Both the position numbers and the translations under genes were made by a program. The notes beneath the pieces are model-generated. The model had not been told where the DNA came from and did no database searches. It saw nothing but the letters and a program-made list of their open reading frames with translations. A DNA stretch of 64,000 nt, from positions 1 through 64,000 of the forward strand of contig NZ_BLXY01000008.1 of the NCBI RefSeq assembly GCF_014193585.1. The letters are read 5' to 3'. Below are positions 1 through 11,019 of the stretch, in pieces. How positions within the stretch are numbered: position 1 is the first letter of the stretch; every line of letters begins with the position of its first letter. Origin of the DNA: Geomonas paludis. GTDB taxonomy: Bacteria; Desulfobacterota; Desulfuromonadia; Geobacterales; Geobacteraceae.

Positions 1-468
1 GGTGTTATCGAACGGAAAAAACGGAAAAGGCAGAATCAATCGTTTTTGGTTTAACCCAAAATCGTTTTTGAAGTACCCGCCTTTATCCGCACGTTTCCGT
101 CAAATCCGTGTGCGATGGTGTTATCGAACGGAAAAAACGGAAAAGGCAGAATCAATCGTTTTTGGTTTAACTCAAAATCGTTTTTGAAGTACCCGCCTTT
201 ATCCGCACATTTCCGTCAAATCCGTGTGCGACGGTGTTATCGAACGGAAAAAACGGAAAAGGCAGAATCAATCGTTTTTGGTTTAACCCAAAATCGTTTT
301 TGAAGTACCCGCCTTTATCCGCACATTTCCGTCAAATCCGTGTGCGATGGTGTTATCGAACGGAAAAAACGGAAAAGGCAGAATCAATCGTTTTTGGTTT
401 AACTCAAAATCGTTTTTGAAGTACCCGCCTTTATCCGCACATTTCCGTCAAATCCGTGTGCAATGGTG
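1..468. repeat. 116-bp tandem repeat array, four copies, cut by window edge
   Basis: Four head-to-tail copies; the block TTATCGAACGG recurs at 5, 121, 237 and 353, so the period is exactly 116 bp, and homology ends at about 470, just before the mtnA ribosome-binding site. Copies 1 and 3 carry TTAACCCAAAA while copies 2 and 4 carry TTAACTCAAAA, which suggests that a 232-bp dimer was duplicated. Each unit contains a direct repeat ATCGTTTTTG and, in copies 2 and 3, an exact CGCACA/TGTGCG inverted repeat around a 15-nt loop. Short open frames across it shift frame with every copy (116 is not a multiple of 3), so I do not call them genes. The array may continue left of the window. Confidence 0.95.
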
Positions 469-488
469 TTGTTTTTTCGAGGTAATAA

Positions 489-1525
<1,037 letters not shown>

Positions 1526-1529
<4 letters not shown>

Positions 1530-4500
1530 GCCGCATCGCCGACCTGGCCGCGCTGCTGCTTTCCGCGCTCTCGGAGCCGGACAAGGGGGACCTGTCCCAC
1601 CAGTTGGAACAGGTCGGCTTCAGCTACGGCGCGCGCACAGTCGAAAACCTGAGGCTCCTCTCCGAACTGCTGCCGGGCGAGCGCCTGGTCGAACTGGCGC
1701 TCGCCGCCCTGGGCACCCCGCTTCCGGACATGGCGCTGAACGGCTTCGAGCGCATCAGCACCGTGGTGCCGCGCGAAATCCTGCTGGAGATCTGCTCCCG
1801 CCGGGCGCTCAACATCCAGTTGATGAACATCTGCGGTTCCTCCCCCTTCCTGACCAACATCATCTGCCGCGATCCATCCTACCTGCAGCGCCTCTTCATC
1901 GAGCGCGAAATCATGCAGCGTCGCAGCGAAGACGAGATGCTGCAGGCCCTGCGCGACCGCATCCCGGAGGGGACCAGCTACGCCGATCTCTTCTCGCACC
2001 TGCGCCGCTTCAAGTACGCCGAGATGCTGCGCATCGCCGCACGCGACCTCAACGGCCTCGCCACCCTGGAGGAGGTCACCGACGAACTTTCCTCGCTCGC
2101 CGCGGCCACCCTGCAAGTCGCCTACGAGTCAGCCTTCGCACAATTGGTGCAGGAGCACGGCACGCCGATGGAACTGGGCCCCGACGGCCCGGTGCAGGCG
2201 GAATTCACCATCATCGGCATGGGCAAGTTCGGCGGCAGGGAATTGAACTTCTCCTCCGACATCGACCTGATCTACTTCTACTCTTCCGACAAGGGAGAGA
2301 GTACCGGCATCCCGGACGGACGCGGCGGCTTCAAGGCCAAGCTCTCATTGCACGCCTTCTTCGTGAAGCTCGGCGAAATGGTGAGCCGCGCCATCTCCCA
2401 GGTCACCGAGGACGGCTTCGTGTTCCGCGTGGACATGGGGCTCAGGCCCGACGGCAAGGCCGGCGACCTGGCCAGTTCCATGCGTTCCGCCGAGGTCTAC
2501 TACGAAGCGTGGGGCCAGTCCTGGGAGCGCGCCGCCATGATGAAGGCGCGCCCGGTGGCGGGCTCCATCGAGCTTGGTGAGCGGATCCTCGCCGCGCTGA
2601 CCCCGTTCATCTACCGCCGCTACCTCGATTACAACCTGATCGAGGACATGATGGCGATGAAGAAGAAGATCGACGCCTCCCTGGCCAGGAACCAGGAGGG
2701 AGAGATCAACATCAAGCTCGGGCGTGGCGGCATCCGCGAGATCGAGTTCTTCATCCAGGCGCTGCAGCTGGTCTACGCCGGCAAGAACCCGCAACTGCGC
2801 GAGCGCAACTCCCTCAAAGCCCTGCAGACGCTGCATCAGGCCCGCATCATCAAGGAAGCCGACTGCACCGCCCTCTCCGACGCCTACCGCTTCCTGCGCA
2901 CCGTGGAGCACCGCATCCAGGTGGTGCAGGAGCGGCAGACGCACGCCCTGCCCCGCAAGGACGAGGAACTGCACGCGCTGGCCAGGCGCTGCGGCTACCT
3001 CAGAAAGGACGGGCTTGAGCGCTTCCGGGAGACCCTGGAAGGGCACCGGCGCGCCGTCTCCGCCATCTACGGCGACCTCTTCCTCTCCCGCGACGAGAAG
3101 ATCAAGGAGGAGGTGCTCCCCGAGGTGCACTTCTTCTTCGACCACAACGCCGACCCGGACCTGATCAAGGACATGCTCGAAGAGCGCCACTTCGAGCACC
3201 CCGACGCCGCCTACCAGAACCTCCTGGTGCTGCGCGACGGCCCGGCCAAGGTGAACCTGACCGAACAGGGGCGGCGCACCCTGGAGAAGATCGCCCCGCT
3301 GTTTCTGCAGGAGGTCTTCCACAGCCCCGACCCCGACCTGGCGCTGACCAACCTGGAACGCTTCCTCTCCTCGCAGAGGACCCGTTCCTCCATCTACGCC
3401 CTTTTGGCCGAGAACCGCGACATCCTGAAGCTCCTGACCTCCATGTTCGGCATGTCCGAGTTCCTCTCCAAGATCTTCATCGGCCACCCGGAACTGTTGG
3501 ACAGCATGACCACGCGCGGCTACGCCTACCTGCAAAAAGAACGCGCCGCCATGGCCAAGGAACTGGACGATTTCATCACCCAGGCCGACGGTCTGGAAGA
3601 ACAGTTGGATGCGATGCGCAGCTACCGCCACGAAGAGTTCCTGCGCATCGGCATGAACGACATCTACGGCAAGATGAAGCAACCCGAGGTGGCGCAGCAG
3701 TTGACCGACCTCGCCGACGTCACCCTCGCCACGGCCTGCTGCATAGCGACCGGGGAACTGGCCCGTTTCGGCCGTCCCATGGTGGTCGAGGAGGACGGTA
3801 CCAGGCACGAGGCGGCCTTCGCCATCGTGGCCATGGGCAAGCTGGGCGGCTTCGAACTGAACTACCACTCCGACCTCGACGTCATCTACATCTACGACGG
3901 GCAGGGCTTCACCGACGGCGAGAAGAGCATCACCAACCGCGAGTACTTCGCCAAGCTTGGGCAGAAGATCATCCTGGTGCTGACCACCCAGACCCGCGAG
4001 GGCTACGCCTACAAGATCGACACCCGGCTGCGCCCCTCCGGCAACGCCGGGCCGCTGGTCACGTCCCTCGAATCCTTCCAGGCCTACCATGCCACCGAAG
4101 CCCAGATCTGGGAGCGCCAGGCGCTCACCAAGGCGCGTGTCACCTACGGCGATGCGCGGCTGAAGGAAAAGGTGGAACAGGTCATCGAGCAGACCGTGTA
4201 CGGCTCCAGCGCCGACGACTCGGTACGCAAGGAGATCCACCGGCTCAGGATGCGCATGGAGAACGAGCTCGCCAAGGAATCGACCGGCAGCTACAACATC
4301 AAGACCGGCCGCGGCGGCATGGTCGACGTCGAGTTCATCATCCAGTTCCTGCAGTTGAAATACGGCTGCGAGCACCGCGAGATCCGCAGCTCCAACTCGC
4401 TGGAAGCGCTCGACGCCATGCGCATGCTCGGCATCGTTTCCGAACCCGATTGCCAGTCGCTGGCCGAGGGGTACCGTTTCCTGCGCCGCCTGGAGAACCG

Positions 4501-4702
4501 TCTCAGGATCATCCACGACTATTCTATGAACGACCTGGGCGGCCCGCTCAAGTACCTGAACAAGCTGGCCCGGAGGCTCGGCTATGACCCGATGCTGAAG
4601 AACCCCGGGCAGGCGCTCATGGCCGATTACGAGCGGGTCACCGAGGCGGTGCGCGAGGTGTACGGCAGGATACTGGGGGAGGAAAACACCAAAGGCGGTT
4701 AA
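1526..4702 (+). CDS. glnE: Bifunctional glutamine synthetase adenylyltransferase/deadenylylase
   Basis: Controls nitrogen assimilation by adding AMP to, or removing it from, a tyrosine of glutamine synthetase in response to PII and glutamine. The two nucleotidyltransferase domains are evident: the N-terminal adenylyl-removing domain with [18 protein letters not shown] (about residues 231-248) and the C-terminal adenylylating domain with [18 protein letters not shown] (about 769-786); each is followed by a [10 protein letters not shown] or [10 protein letters not shown] helix block. At 1058 aa it is somewhat longer than the E. coli enzyme (about 946 aa). The ATG overlaps the mtnA stop by 4 bp, so it is the second gene of a two-gene operon. 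A long antisense frame here is only a GC-rich shadow. Confidence 0.97.
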
Positions 4703-4844
4703 CAGGGATAAAGGGGATACAGGGGATAAGATCTAAAACCAATCTTTTGGTTTGAGACCAAAGTCCTTTATGCCTTAAAGGCCTTTATCCCCTTTATCCC
4801 CTTTATCCCTTTTATCCCTTTTATCCCTGTAAATGATGTTTTTT
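4703..4844. repeat. Intergenic inverted arrays of short G/A and C/T tandem units
   Basis: Directly after glnE lies ACAGGGATAAAGGGGATAC (4704 on), and at 4784-4830 its reverse complement is multiplied as CCCTTTATC/CCCTTTTATC units ending TCCCTGTAAA. The two sides can fold into one long hairpin across 4704-4832, with an inner hairpin of CCAATCTTTTGG and GACCAAAGTC. It separates glnE from the thioesterase gene and may act as a terminator or mRNA-stabilising structure. No open frame is supported. Confidence 0.75.
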
Positions 4845-4855
4845 GGAGGTTTGCA

Positions 4856-5257
4856 TTGGAAGTACGGATTTACTACGAAGACACCGACGCAGGCGGGGTG
4901 GTGTACCACTCCAACTACATAAGCTACATGGAAAGGGCCAGGACGGAATTCCTGAGGACGCACGGGCTCTCCGTGCGCGAGATGCACGACATGGGCATCA
5001 TCTTCCCCGTGGTCCACATCGACGCCAACTTCCGCGCACCGGCCCGGCTGGACGACCTACTGGTGGTGCGCACCCAGATTGCGACGCTGAAGAACAGTTC
5101 CTTCACCGTCGCGCAGCAGGTGGTCAGAAAGGAAGACGACAAGCTGCTGGTGGAGGCCAAGGTGACCCTGGCCTGCGTCAGCCCGGAGATGAAGGCGCGC
5201 CGCCTGCCCAACGAGATCAGGGAGTTGTTTGCGAGGTTGTTGGAGGAGAACGGCTAG
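4856..5257 (+). CDS. ybgC: YbgC-type acyl-CoA thioesterase
   Basis: A 133-aa single hot-dog-fold protein of the 4-hydroxybenzoyl-CoA thioesterase class, expected to hydrolyse short acyl-CoA or acyl-ACP thioesters; YbgC is usually linked to the Tol-Pal envelope system, but no tol gene is near here. The signature YYEDTDAGGVVYHSNY covers residues 6-21, with Asp11 matching the catalytic aspartate of the family. I chose the TTG start at 4856 because GGAGG (4845-4849) lies 6 nt upstream and the family begins at this point. The stop is followed by a REPIN that separates it from convergent lspA. Confidence 0.9.
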   Translation: MEVRIYYEDTDAGGVVYHSNYISYMERARTEFLRTHGLSVREMHDMGIIFPVVHIDANFRAPARLDDLLVVRTQIATLKNSSFTVAQQVVRKEDDKLLVEAKVTLACVSPEMKARRLPNEIRELFARLLEENG

Positions 5258-5267
5258 ATGAGGAGAA

Positions 5268-5371
5268 GGGACAGGCTCCGTCAGGTGCCTGTCCCTTTGG
5301 CGGAACGCTTCTTTCAGCTCAGCCAGCTTCACCAAAAACAAAGGGGACAGGCACCTGACGGAGCCTGTCCC
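5268..5371. repeat. REPIN doublet 1 (family 1)
   Basis: Two inverted ~30-bp monomers, 5268-5296 and 5342-5371, enclose a 45-bp spacer (TTTGGCGGAACGC...). The same spacer, also 45 bp, occurs in the doublet at 14669-14771. It lies between the convergent ybgC and lspA genes, where its G+C-rich stem followed by CTTTT could also serve as a terminator. Confidence 0.9.
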
Positions 5372-5390
5372 CTTTTAGCAAAGGAAACGG

Positions 5391-5897
5391 TCAGTGCGCG
5401 TCCGGGGTGGGCGGGTTCTTCTTCTCCCTGCGCTCCTCGAGCAGCATGTCCACCGCCAGGATGAAGACACCGACGCAGATGGCGGAGTCGGCGATGTTGA
5501 AGGCGGGCCAGTGGTGTCCTTTCCAGTGCACGTCCAGGAAGTCGATGACCTCGCCCAGGCGGACGCGGTCGATCATGTTGCCCAGCGCGCCGGAAAAGAT
5601 CAAGGACAGCGAGGCGACGTTCCAGGTCTGGTCGTCCCGCATCTTGCTGACCGCCACCAAGATCACGATCACCGCGATGCTCGAAACCAGCAGGAAGAAG
5701 GGAAGCCGGTAGCTCGAAGAGGCCAGGATGCCGAAGGCGGCTCCCTTGTTGCGCAGATAGGTGATGTTGAAGAATCCCTCGATGACGGGATAGGAACTGT
5801 GCAGGGTCATGCTCTTGTCGATATAGAGCTTGCTCCACTGGTCCAGCACCAGCACCAGCGCCGAAACCGCCGCGAGGATCGAGTATTTTGGTTTCAT
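5391..5897 (-). CDS. lspA: Lipoprotein signal peptidase II
   Basis: Inner-membrane aspartyl protease that cleaves the signal peptide of diacylated prolipoproteins ahead of the lipobox cysteine. The 168-aa protein shows four hydrophobic segments (about 6-22, 62-83, 92-108 and 136-151), the LVLDQWSKLYI block, NKGAAFGI, and the catalytic aspartates in EVIDF (Asp119) and NIADSAI (Asp137). AAGGA precedes the ATG. It lies downstream of ileS in the same direction, a pairing common in bacteria, although a family 2 repeat of ~130 bp separates them. Confidence 0.97.
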   Translation of the reverse strand: MKPKYSILAAVSALVLVLDQWSKLYIDKSMTLHSSYPVIEGFFNITYLRNKGAAFGILASSSYRLPFFLLVSSIAVIVILVAVSKMRDDQTWNVASLSLIFSGALGNMIDRVRLGEVIDFLDVHWKGHHWPAFNIADSAICVGVFILAVDMLLEERREKKNPPTPDAH

Positions 5898-5928
5898 AGC
5901 ATCCTTTAGAAGTTGGCCCCAAGGTCCC

Positions 5929-6057
5929 CTCTCCCTCCGGGAGAGGGCTAGGGTGAGGGTATTGGCGGTGGCACCGCCCTCACCCGCCCTACGGGCACCC
6001 TCTCCCGCCTGCGGGCCGAAGCCCTGCGGTGGGCGTAGGCCCGGGGGGAGAGGGTAT
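5929..6057. repeat. Family 2 palindromic repeat doublet
   Basis: CCCTCTCCCTCCGGGAGAGG...GGGTGAGGG is followed after a short GGTGGCACC core by the inverted arm CCCTCACCCGCCC...GGGGGGAGAGGG. It sits in the ileS-lspA gap. The outer arm has an extra stem, CCTGCGGGC...GCCCTGCGGTGGGC. The same arrangement recurs at 12846-12993. Confidence 0.85.
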
Positions 6058-6084
6058 GGACGTTCCGAATTAGGTAATTCCTTC

Positions 6085-8862
6085 TTATTTCACCGCCGCG
6101 AGGCATTTCGGGCAGATGCCCGGGTGCCCGGCGTCTTCGCCCAGCTGCTCGCTGTAGCACCAGCAGCGCTCGCACTTGTCGCCGGGGGCCGCGCTGACAC
6201 CCACCTCGAGCCCTTCCACCCCTTCCGCAACGTACACCTCGCCGGAGACTGCACCGGCAAGCTCCGCCTTGGAAACGATGAAGATCTCGGCCAGTTGATC
6301 CGCGTACTCCTTGAGGAGCGCTTCGGTCTCGCCGGACGCCTTGATGGCGACGGCGGCGTCGAGCGAGTGCCCGATCACCTTCTTGACACGGGCCAGTTCG
6401 AGCGCCTTGGAGACCTCGGAGCGGATCTTGATGATCTTCTCCCAGCGCACGGCCAGCGCCTCGTCCTTGACCTCCGGGGTGAGCGCCGGGAAGAGCGCCA
6501 GGTGCACGCTGCTCTCGCGGGTGCCCGGCATCTCGGCCCAGACTTCCTCGGCGGTAAAGGAGAGTACCGGCGCCACCATGCGCACCAGGGCGTCGAGCAC
6601 CCTGTACATCACGGTCTGCCCGCTTCTTCTCGCCAGCGAATCCTTCTTCGAGGTGTAGACGCGGTCCTTGAGGATGTCGAGGTAGAAGGCGCTCATCTCG
6701 ACGGTGCAGAAGCCGTTCACGGCGTGGTAGAGGATGTGGAACTCGCTGTCGGTGTAGGAGGCGAGCACCTTCTCCTTCAAGAGCTCCAGTTGGTGCATGG
6801 CCCAGCGGTCCAACTCCGGCATCTGCTCGAACGGGACGCAATCGGTGTCCGGGTTGAAGTCGTGGATGTTGCCCAGGATGTAGCGGCAGGTGTTCCTGAT
6901 GCGGCGGTAGCTCTCGGAGAGCCGGGTCAGGATCTCCTGGGAGATGCGCAGGTCGTCGCGGTAGTCCTGTGCGGCGACCCACAGGCGCAGCACGTCGGCG
7001 CCGAACTTCTTGATGACGTCTTCGGGCGCCACCACGTTGCCCACGGACTTGCTCATCTTCCTCCCGGCGCCGTCCATGACGAAGCCGTGGGTGAGCACGT
7101 TCTTGTAGGGAGCGCGGCCGCGGGTGCCGACGCTGGCCAAAAGCGAGGAGTGGAACCAGCCACGGTGCTGGTCGCTCCCTTCCAGGTACATGTCGGCCGG
7201 CGAGCCGAGGTTGTCGCGCAGTTCGAGCACGGCGGCGTGCGAGGTGCCGGAGTCGAACCAGACGTCGAGGATGTCCCCTTCCTTCTCGAACTCGTTCTTG
7301 CCGCAGGAGGGGCAGGTGGTCCCTTCCGGCAGGAACTTGGCGGCATCCCAGTCGTACCAGATGTCGGAGGTGTGCTCGGCGAAGAGGTCGGCGACCTGGT
7401 GCATGATCTTGCCGTCGGCCATGACATGGCCGCAGCTCTTGCAGTAGAAGGCGGCGATGGGCACGCCCCAGGAACGCTGGCGGGAAACGCACCAGTCGGG
7501 GCGGTTCTCGATCATGCCGTAGATGCGCTCACGCCCCCACTTCGGGATCCAGTTGACGTTGTTGATCTCGGTGAGCGCCTTGCCGCGCAGGTCGTTCTTC
7601 TCCATGGAGATGAACCACTGTTCGGTGGCGCGGAAGATGACCGGCTTCTTGCAGCGCCAGCAGTGCGGGTAGGAGTGCGAGATCTCCTTGGAACCCAAAA
7701 GCGCGCCGACCTCGGTCAGCTTCTCGATCACGTTCTTGTTGGCGTCGAAGACGAACTGGCCGCCGAAGAACTCGATGTTCTCGTAGAAGCGGCCGCGGTT
7801 GTCGACCGGGTTGTAGATGTCGAGGCCTTCAGCCAGGCCCAGCTCGTAGTCTTCCTGGCCGTGGCCGGGCGCGGTGTGGACGCAGCCGGTACCGGCTTCC
7901 AGGGTGACGTGCTCGCCCAGGAGGATGATGGAATCCTGGTCGTAGAACGGGTGCCGGGCCAACTTCTTCTCCAGCAGCTTGGAGGGGAACTTGGCCAGCA
8001 CGGTCCCCTCGGCGCCGATCTCCTTGAGGAAGCTCTCCTTGAGGCCGTCGGCCACGATGACCACGTCGCCGCTGTTGAGGGCGAGCGCCACGTAGTCGAG
8101 CTCCGGGTGCAGGGCGATGGCGAGGTTCGCCGGCAGGGTCCACGGGGTGGTGGTCCAGATCACCATGGACGGCTTCTTGCCGGCAAGCTCAGGCACCGCG
8201 CCGCCCAGGTCCTCTTTCAGCGGGAACTTCACGAACACGGAGGGGGACTTGTGGTCGGCGTACTCGACCTCGGCCTCGGCCAGCGCCGTGCCGCAGGAGG
8301 AGCACCAGTGTACCGGCTTCTTCCCCTTGTACAGGCCGCCGTTCTCGGCGAACGTGGCCAGTTCGCGGGCGGTAGCCCCTTCGTAGCTCGCGTTCATGGT
8401 CAGGTAGGGCTCGTTCCAGTCGCCGAAAATGCCCAGGCGCTCGAACTCGGCGCGCTGGATGCCGACGAACTTGGCGGCGTACTCGCGGCAGAGCTTGCGC
8501 ATCTCCAGCTTGGAGATCTCGTGCTTCTTGGAACCGAGGTTCTTCTCCACCTGCAGTTCGATGGGGAGGCCGTGGCAGTCCCACCCCGGGACGTAGGGAG
8601 CGGCGAAGCCTTCCATACGCTTGCTCTTCAGCACGATGTCCTTGAGGATCTTGTTCAGCGCGTGACCGATATGGATGTGACCGTTGGCGTAGGGAGGGCC
8701 GTCGTGCAGCACGTAACGCGGCTTGCCTTTGCCGGCCTCCTCGATCTTGTTGTGTATGTCAACCTCGGCCCACTGCTTGAGCATCTCGGGCTCGCGCTGG
8801 GGAAGATTTCCCTTCATCGGGAAGTTGGTGATCGGGAGATTGAGTGTGTCCTTGTAATCCAT
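6085..8862 (-). CDS. ileS: Isoleucyl-tRNA synthetase
   Basis: Class I aminoacyl-tRNA synthetase charging tRNA-Ile in the cytosol, with an editing domain against valine. The 925-aa protein carries [16 protein letters not shown] with HIGH at 64-67, the KMSKS loop at 602-606, editing-domain motifs ([14 protein letters not shown], and the [10 protein letters not shown] block) and a C-terminal zinc finger of the form CERCW...CPKC at about 896-920. GGAGG precedes the ATG by 8-9 nt. It is the bacterial type that keeps the C-terminal zinc knuckle. It is transcribed towards lspA. Confidence 0.98.
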   Translation of the reverse strand: MDYKDTLNLPITNFPMKGNLPQREPEMLKQWAEVDIHNKIEEAGKGKPRYVLHDGPPYANGHIHIGHALNKILKDIVLKSKRMEGFAAPYVPGWDCHGLPIELQVEKNLGSKKHEISKLEMRKLCREYAAKFVGIQRAEFERLGIFGDWNEPYLTMNASYEGATARELATFAENGGLYKGKKPVHWCSSCGTALAEAEVEYADHKSPSVFVKFPLKEDLGGAVPELAGKKPSMVIWTTTPWTLPANLAIALHPELDYVALALNSGDVVIVADGLKESFLKEIGAEGTVLAKFPSKLLEKKLARHPFYDQDSIILLGEHVTLEAGTGCVHTAPGHGQEDYELGLAEGLDIYNPVDNRGRFYENIEFFGGQFVFDANKNVIEKLTEVGALLGSKEISHSYPHCWRCKKPVIFRATEQWFISMEKNDLRGKALTEINNVNWIPKWGRERIYGMIENRPDWCVSRQRSWGVPIAAFYCKSCGHVMADGKIMHQVADLFAEHTSDIWYDWDAAKFLPEGTTCPSCGKNEFEKEGDILDVWFDSGTSHAAVLELRDNLGSPADMYLEGSDQHRGWFHSSLLASVGTRGRAPYKNVLTHGFVMDGAGRKMSKSVGNVVAPEDVIKKFGADVLRLWVAAQDYRDDLRISQEILTRLSESYRRIRNTCRYILGNIHDFNPDTDCVPFEQMPELDRWAMHQLELLKEKVLASYTDSEFHILYHAVNGFCTVEMSAFYLDILKDRVYTSKKDSLARRSGQTVMYRVLDALVRMVAPVLSFTAEEVWAEMPGTRESSVHLALFPALTPEVKDEALAVRWEKIIKIRSEVSKALELARVKKVIGHSLDAAVAIKASGETEALLKEYADQLAEIFIVSKAELAGAVSGEVYVAEGVEGLEVGVSAAPGDKCERCWCYSEQLGEDAGHPGICPKCLAAVK

Positions 8863-9110
8863 GTAAGCGGCCTCCGCACTGTCAGTTTAAGCCATGAGAG
8901 AAACGACTTAAGCTACAAGCAATAGGGAGGAATGTCAAGCGCAAACAAGGATTTCCGCCCCTTACGGGATAGCCGGCGCCGGCCGCCGGGTAGGCTTTTT
9001 CGAACGGGAGGTGACAAATCCAACGGCAATGGTGTATAAGTTCGCTTGCGCCGTCAGTGCACCGGCTTCTGACGCACTATGACAGTCTTCTCTTGTTACG
9101 CTGGAGTTTT

Positions 9111-10931
9111 ATGAGCCAAAAATCCGAGCTTTCCTACTGGGGCGGCATCGTCAAAGCGCTCGGCCTCGTGTTCGGCGACATCGGCACGAGCCCCATCTAT
9201 ACCCTCACCGTCGTCTTCACCCTGACCAAGCCCACCCTGTCCAACGTGTACGGCATCCTGTGCCTGGTGTTCTGGACCATGACCATCCTGGTCACCGCGG
9301 AGTACGCCTGGCTCGCCATGAGCCTGGGCAAGAAGGGCCAGGGGGGCGAGATCGTGCTCCGGGAGATCATCATCAAGCTCTTCCGGCAGGGGCGCGTGCT
9401 CGCCTTCGCGGGCTTTCTCTCCTTCCTGGGCGTCTCGCTCCTTTTGGGTGACGGCGTCATCACTCCCGCCATCTCGATACTCTCCGCAGTCGAGGGCCTG
9501 CTGCTCATCCCGGGACTCGAGACGACGCCACAGGGTGTGCTGGTCGGCATAGCCGCGCTGATCGCCCTCACCCTCTTCTTCTTCCAGTCGCGCGGCACGG
9601 ACAAGATCACCGGCATCTTCGGGCCGATCATGATCCTGTACTTCGGCGCGCTCTTCGTCTCCGGACTGGTCTCCGTTTCCGGCACGCCGGAGATCGTCGG
9701 TGCCATCAACCCGATGCACGCCTTCAACTTCTTCCGCGAAAACGGCGTCGCCGGCTACTTCGTCCTTTCCGAGGTCATCCTGTGCGCCACCGGCGGCGAG
9801 GCCCTCTACGCCGACATGGGACACCTGGGCAAGAAACCGATCGTGCGCGCCTGGTACTTCGTGTTCGCAGCGCTCTACATGAACTACCTGGGCCAGGGCG
9901 CGTACCTGCTGCAGCACCCGGACAGCAAGAACATCCTGTTCTCCATGATCCAGAGCGAGTCGTCGCTGTTGTACATCCCGTTCCTGATCCTCACCATCTT
10001 CGCCACCATCATCGCGTCCCAGTCCATCATCAGCGGCGTGTTCTCCATCGTCTACCAGGGGATCACCACGCGCCTCATGCCGCTGTTCAAGGTCGACTAC
10101 ACCTCGACCCACATGCAGTCGCAGATCTACATCGGCGCCGTCAACTGGACCCTCATGTGCGCGGTCATCTTCGTCATGTTCTTCTTCCAGAAGTCGGGCA
10201 ACCTGGCCGCCGCCTACGGCATGGCGGTCACCGGCTCCATGACCATCACCGCCATCATGATGATCATGGTCTTCTCGCGCACCACCAAGAAGTGGAAGGT
10301 GCCGGTGGTCTGCGTCATCGCCGCCATCGACGTGATCTACTTCACCTCGACCTTCCCCAAGTTCGTGCACGGCGCCTACTGGTCCATCATCCTGGCCTCG
10401 ATCCCCTTCATCACCATCCAGGTCTGGACCCACGGCCAGCGCCACCTCTACCGCGCCCTGCGCCCGCTCGACCTCGACATCTTCCTGCTCTCCTACGAGC
10501 AGATCTACGCCAAGGCCAAGAACATCCCGGGCACCGCACTCTTCTTCATCAAGGCGCTCGACGTCATCCCCCCCTACATCGTGCACTGCATGATCCGCTC
10601 GAACATCATCTACGAGAGGAACGTGCTCATCTCCATCGTGCGCACCGACGAACCCTTCGGCAACATCGCACGCCACAAGAAGGACGTGGGGACCGGGCTG
10701 GAGTTCTTCCAGATCAGCGCGGGGTACATGGAGGTGCTGGACATAGAGAAACAGCTCAAGGAAAACGGGATCCAGGAGAAGGTCATCTTCTACGGCGTGG
10801 AGGACATCGAGACCAGGAACCCGGTCTGGAGACTGTTCGACCTGATCAAGAAGGTCACCCCGAACTTCGTGCAGTTCAACAAGCTTCCCGCCGCCAAGCT
10901 GCAGGGCGTGGTGACCCGGGTGGAAATGTAG
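9111..10931 (+). CDS. kup: KUP-family potassium uptake permease (first of two)
   Basis: Proton-coupled low-affinity K+ importer of the inner membrane. The 606-aa protein has the family pattern: YWGGIVKALGLVFGDIGTSP at the N-terminus, about twelve membrane segments up to residue ~440, GDGVITPAISILSAVEG, and a cytosolic C-terminal domain. I place the start at 9111 rather than at an in-frame ATG 54 bp earlier because GGAG (9103-9106) is well spaced and the protein then aligns with its neighbour kup2 from the first residues. The two genes form a tandem duplication separated by 88 bp. TATAAGTT occurs upstream of both. Confidence 0.95.
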   Translation: MSQKSELSYWGGIVKALGLVFGDIGTSPIYTLTVVFTLTKPTLSNVYGILCLVFWTMTILVTAEYAWLAMSLGKKGQGGEIVLREIIIKLFRQGRVLAFAGFLSFLGVSLLLGDGVITPAISILSAVEGLLLIPGLETTPQGVLVGIAALIALTLFFFQSRGTDKITGIFGPIMILYFGALFVSGLVSVSGTPEIVGAINPMHAFNFFRENGVAGYFVLSEVILCATGGEALYADMGHLGKKPIVRAWYFVFAALYMNYLGQGAYLLQHPDSKNILFSMIQSESSLLYIPFLILTIFATIIASQSIISGVFSIVYQGITTRLMPLFKVDYTSTHMQSQIYIGAVNWTLMCAVIFVMFFFQKSGNLAAAYGMAVTGSMTITAIMMIMVFSRTTKKWKVPVVCVIAAIDVIYFTSTFPKFVHGAYWSIILASIPFITIQVWTHGQRHLYRALRPLDLDIFLLSYEQIYAKAKNIPGTALFFIKALDVIPPYIVHCMIRSNIIYERNVLISIVRTDEPFGNIARHKKDVGTGLEFFQISAGYMEVLDIEKQLKENGIQEKVIFYGVEDIETRNPVWRLFDLIKKVTPNFVQFNKLPAAKLQGVVTRVEM

Positions 10932-11019
10932 ATACTCCGGTACGTTGCGCGGTTTTTCTTGTCAGCCGCGCAGAGCGGTGCTATAAGTTGCGCGCTGTTA
11001 CCTACCGGAGGCGTGCTCC

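Noticed and set aside
2345-4516. Long minus-strand open frame (723 aa) antisense to glnE
   Set aside because: Low-complexity Leu/Val/Gly/Asp composition typical of a GC-rich shadow; glnE explains the region fully.
5830-8925. 1031-aa plus-strand open frame over ileS
   Set aside because: Antisense shadow of ileS; no family resemblance and no ribosome-binding site.
10932-11019. Riboswitch (ydaO/c-di-AMP or cyclic-dinucleotide GEMM type) before kup2 or kup1
   Set aside because: Neither gap shows the conserved GEMM ACGCAAAG core or the long ydaO helices that I could recognise; only a short TATAAGTT box is shared.
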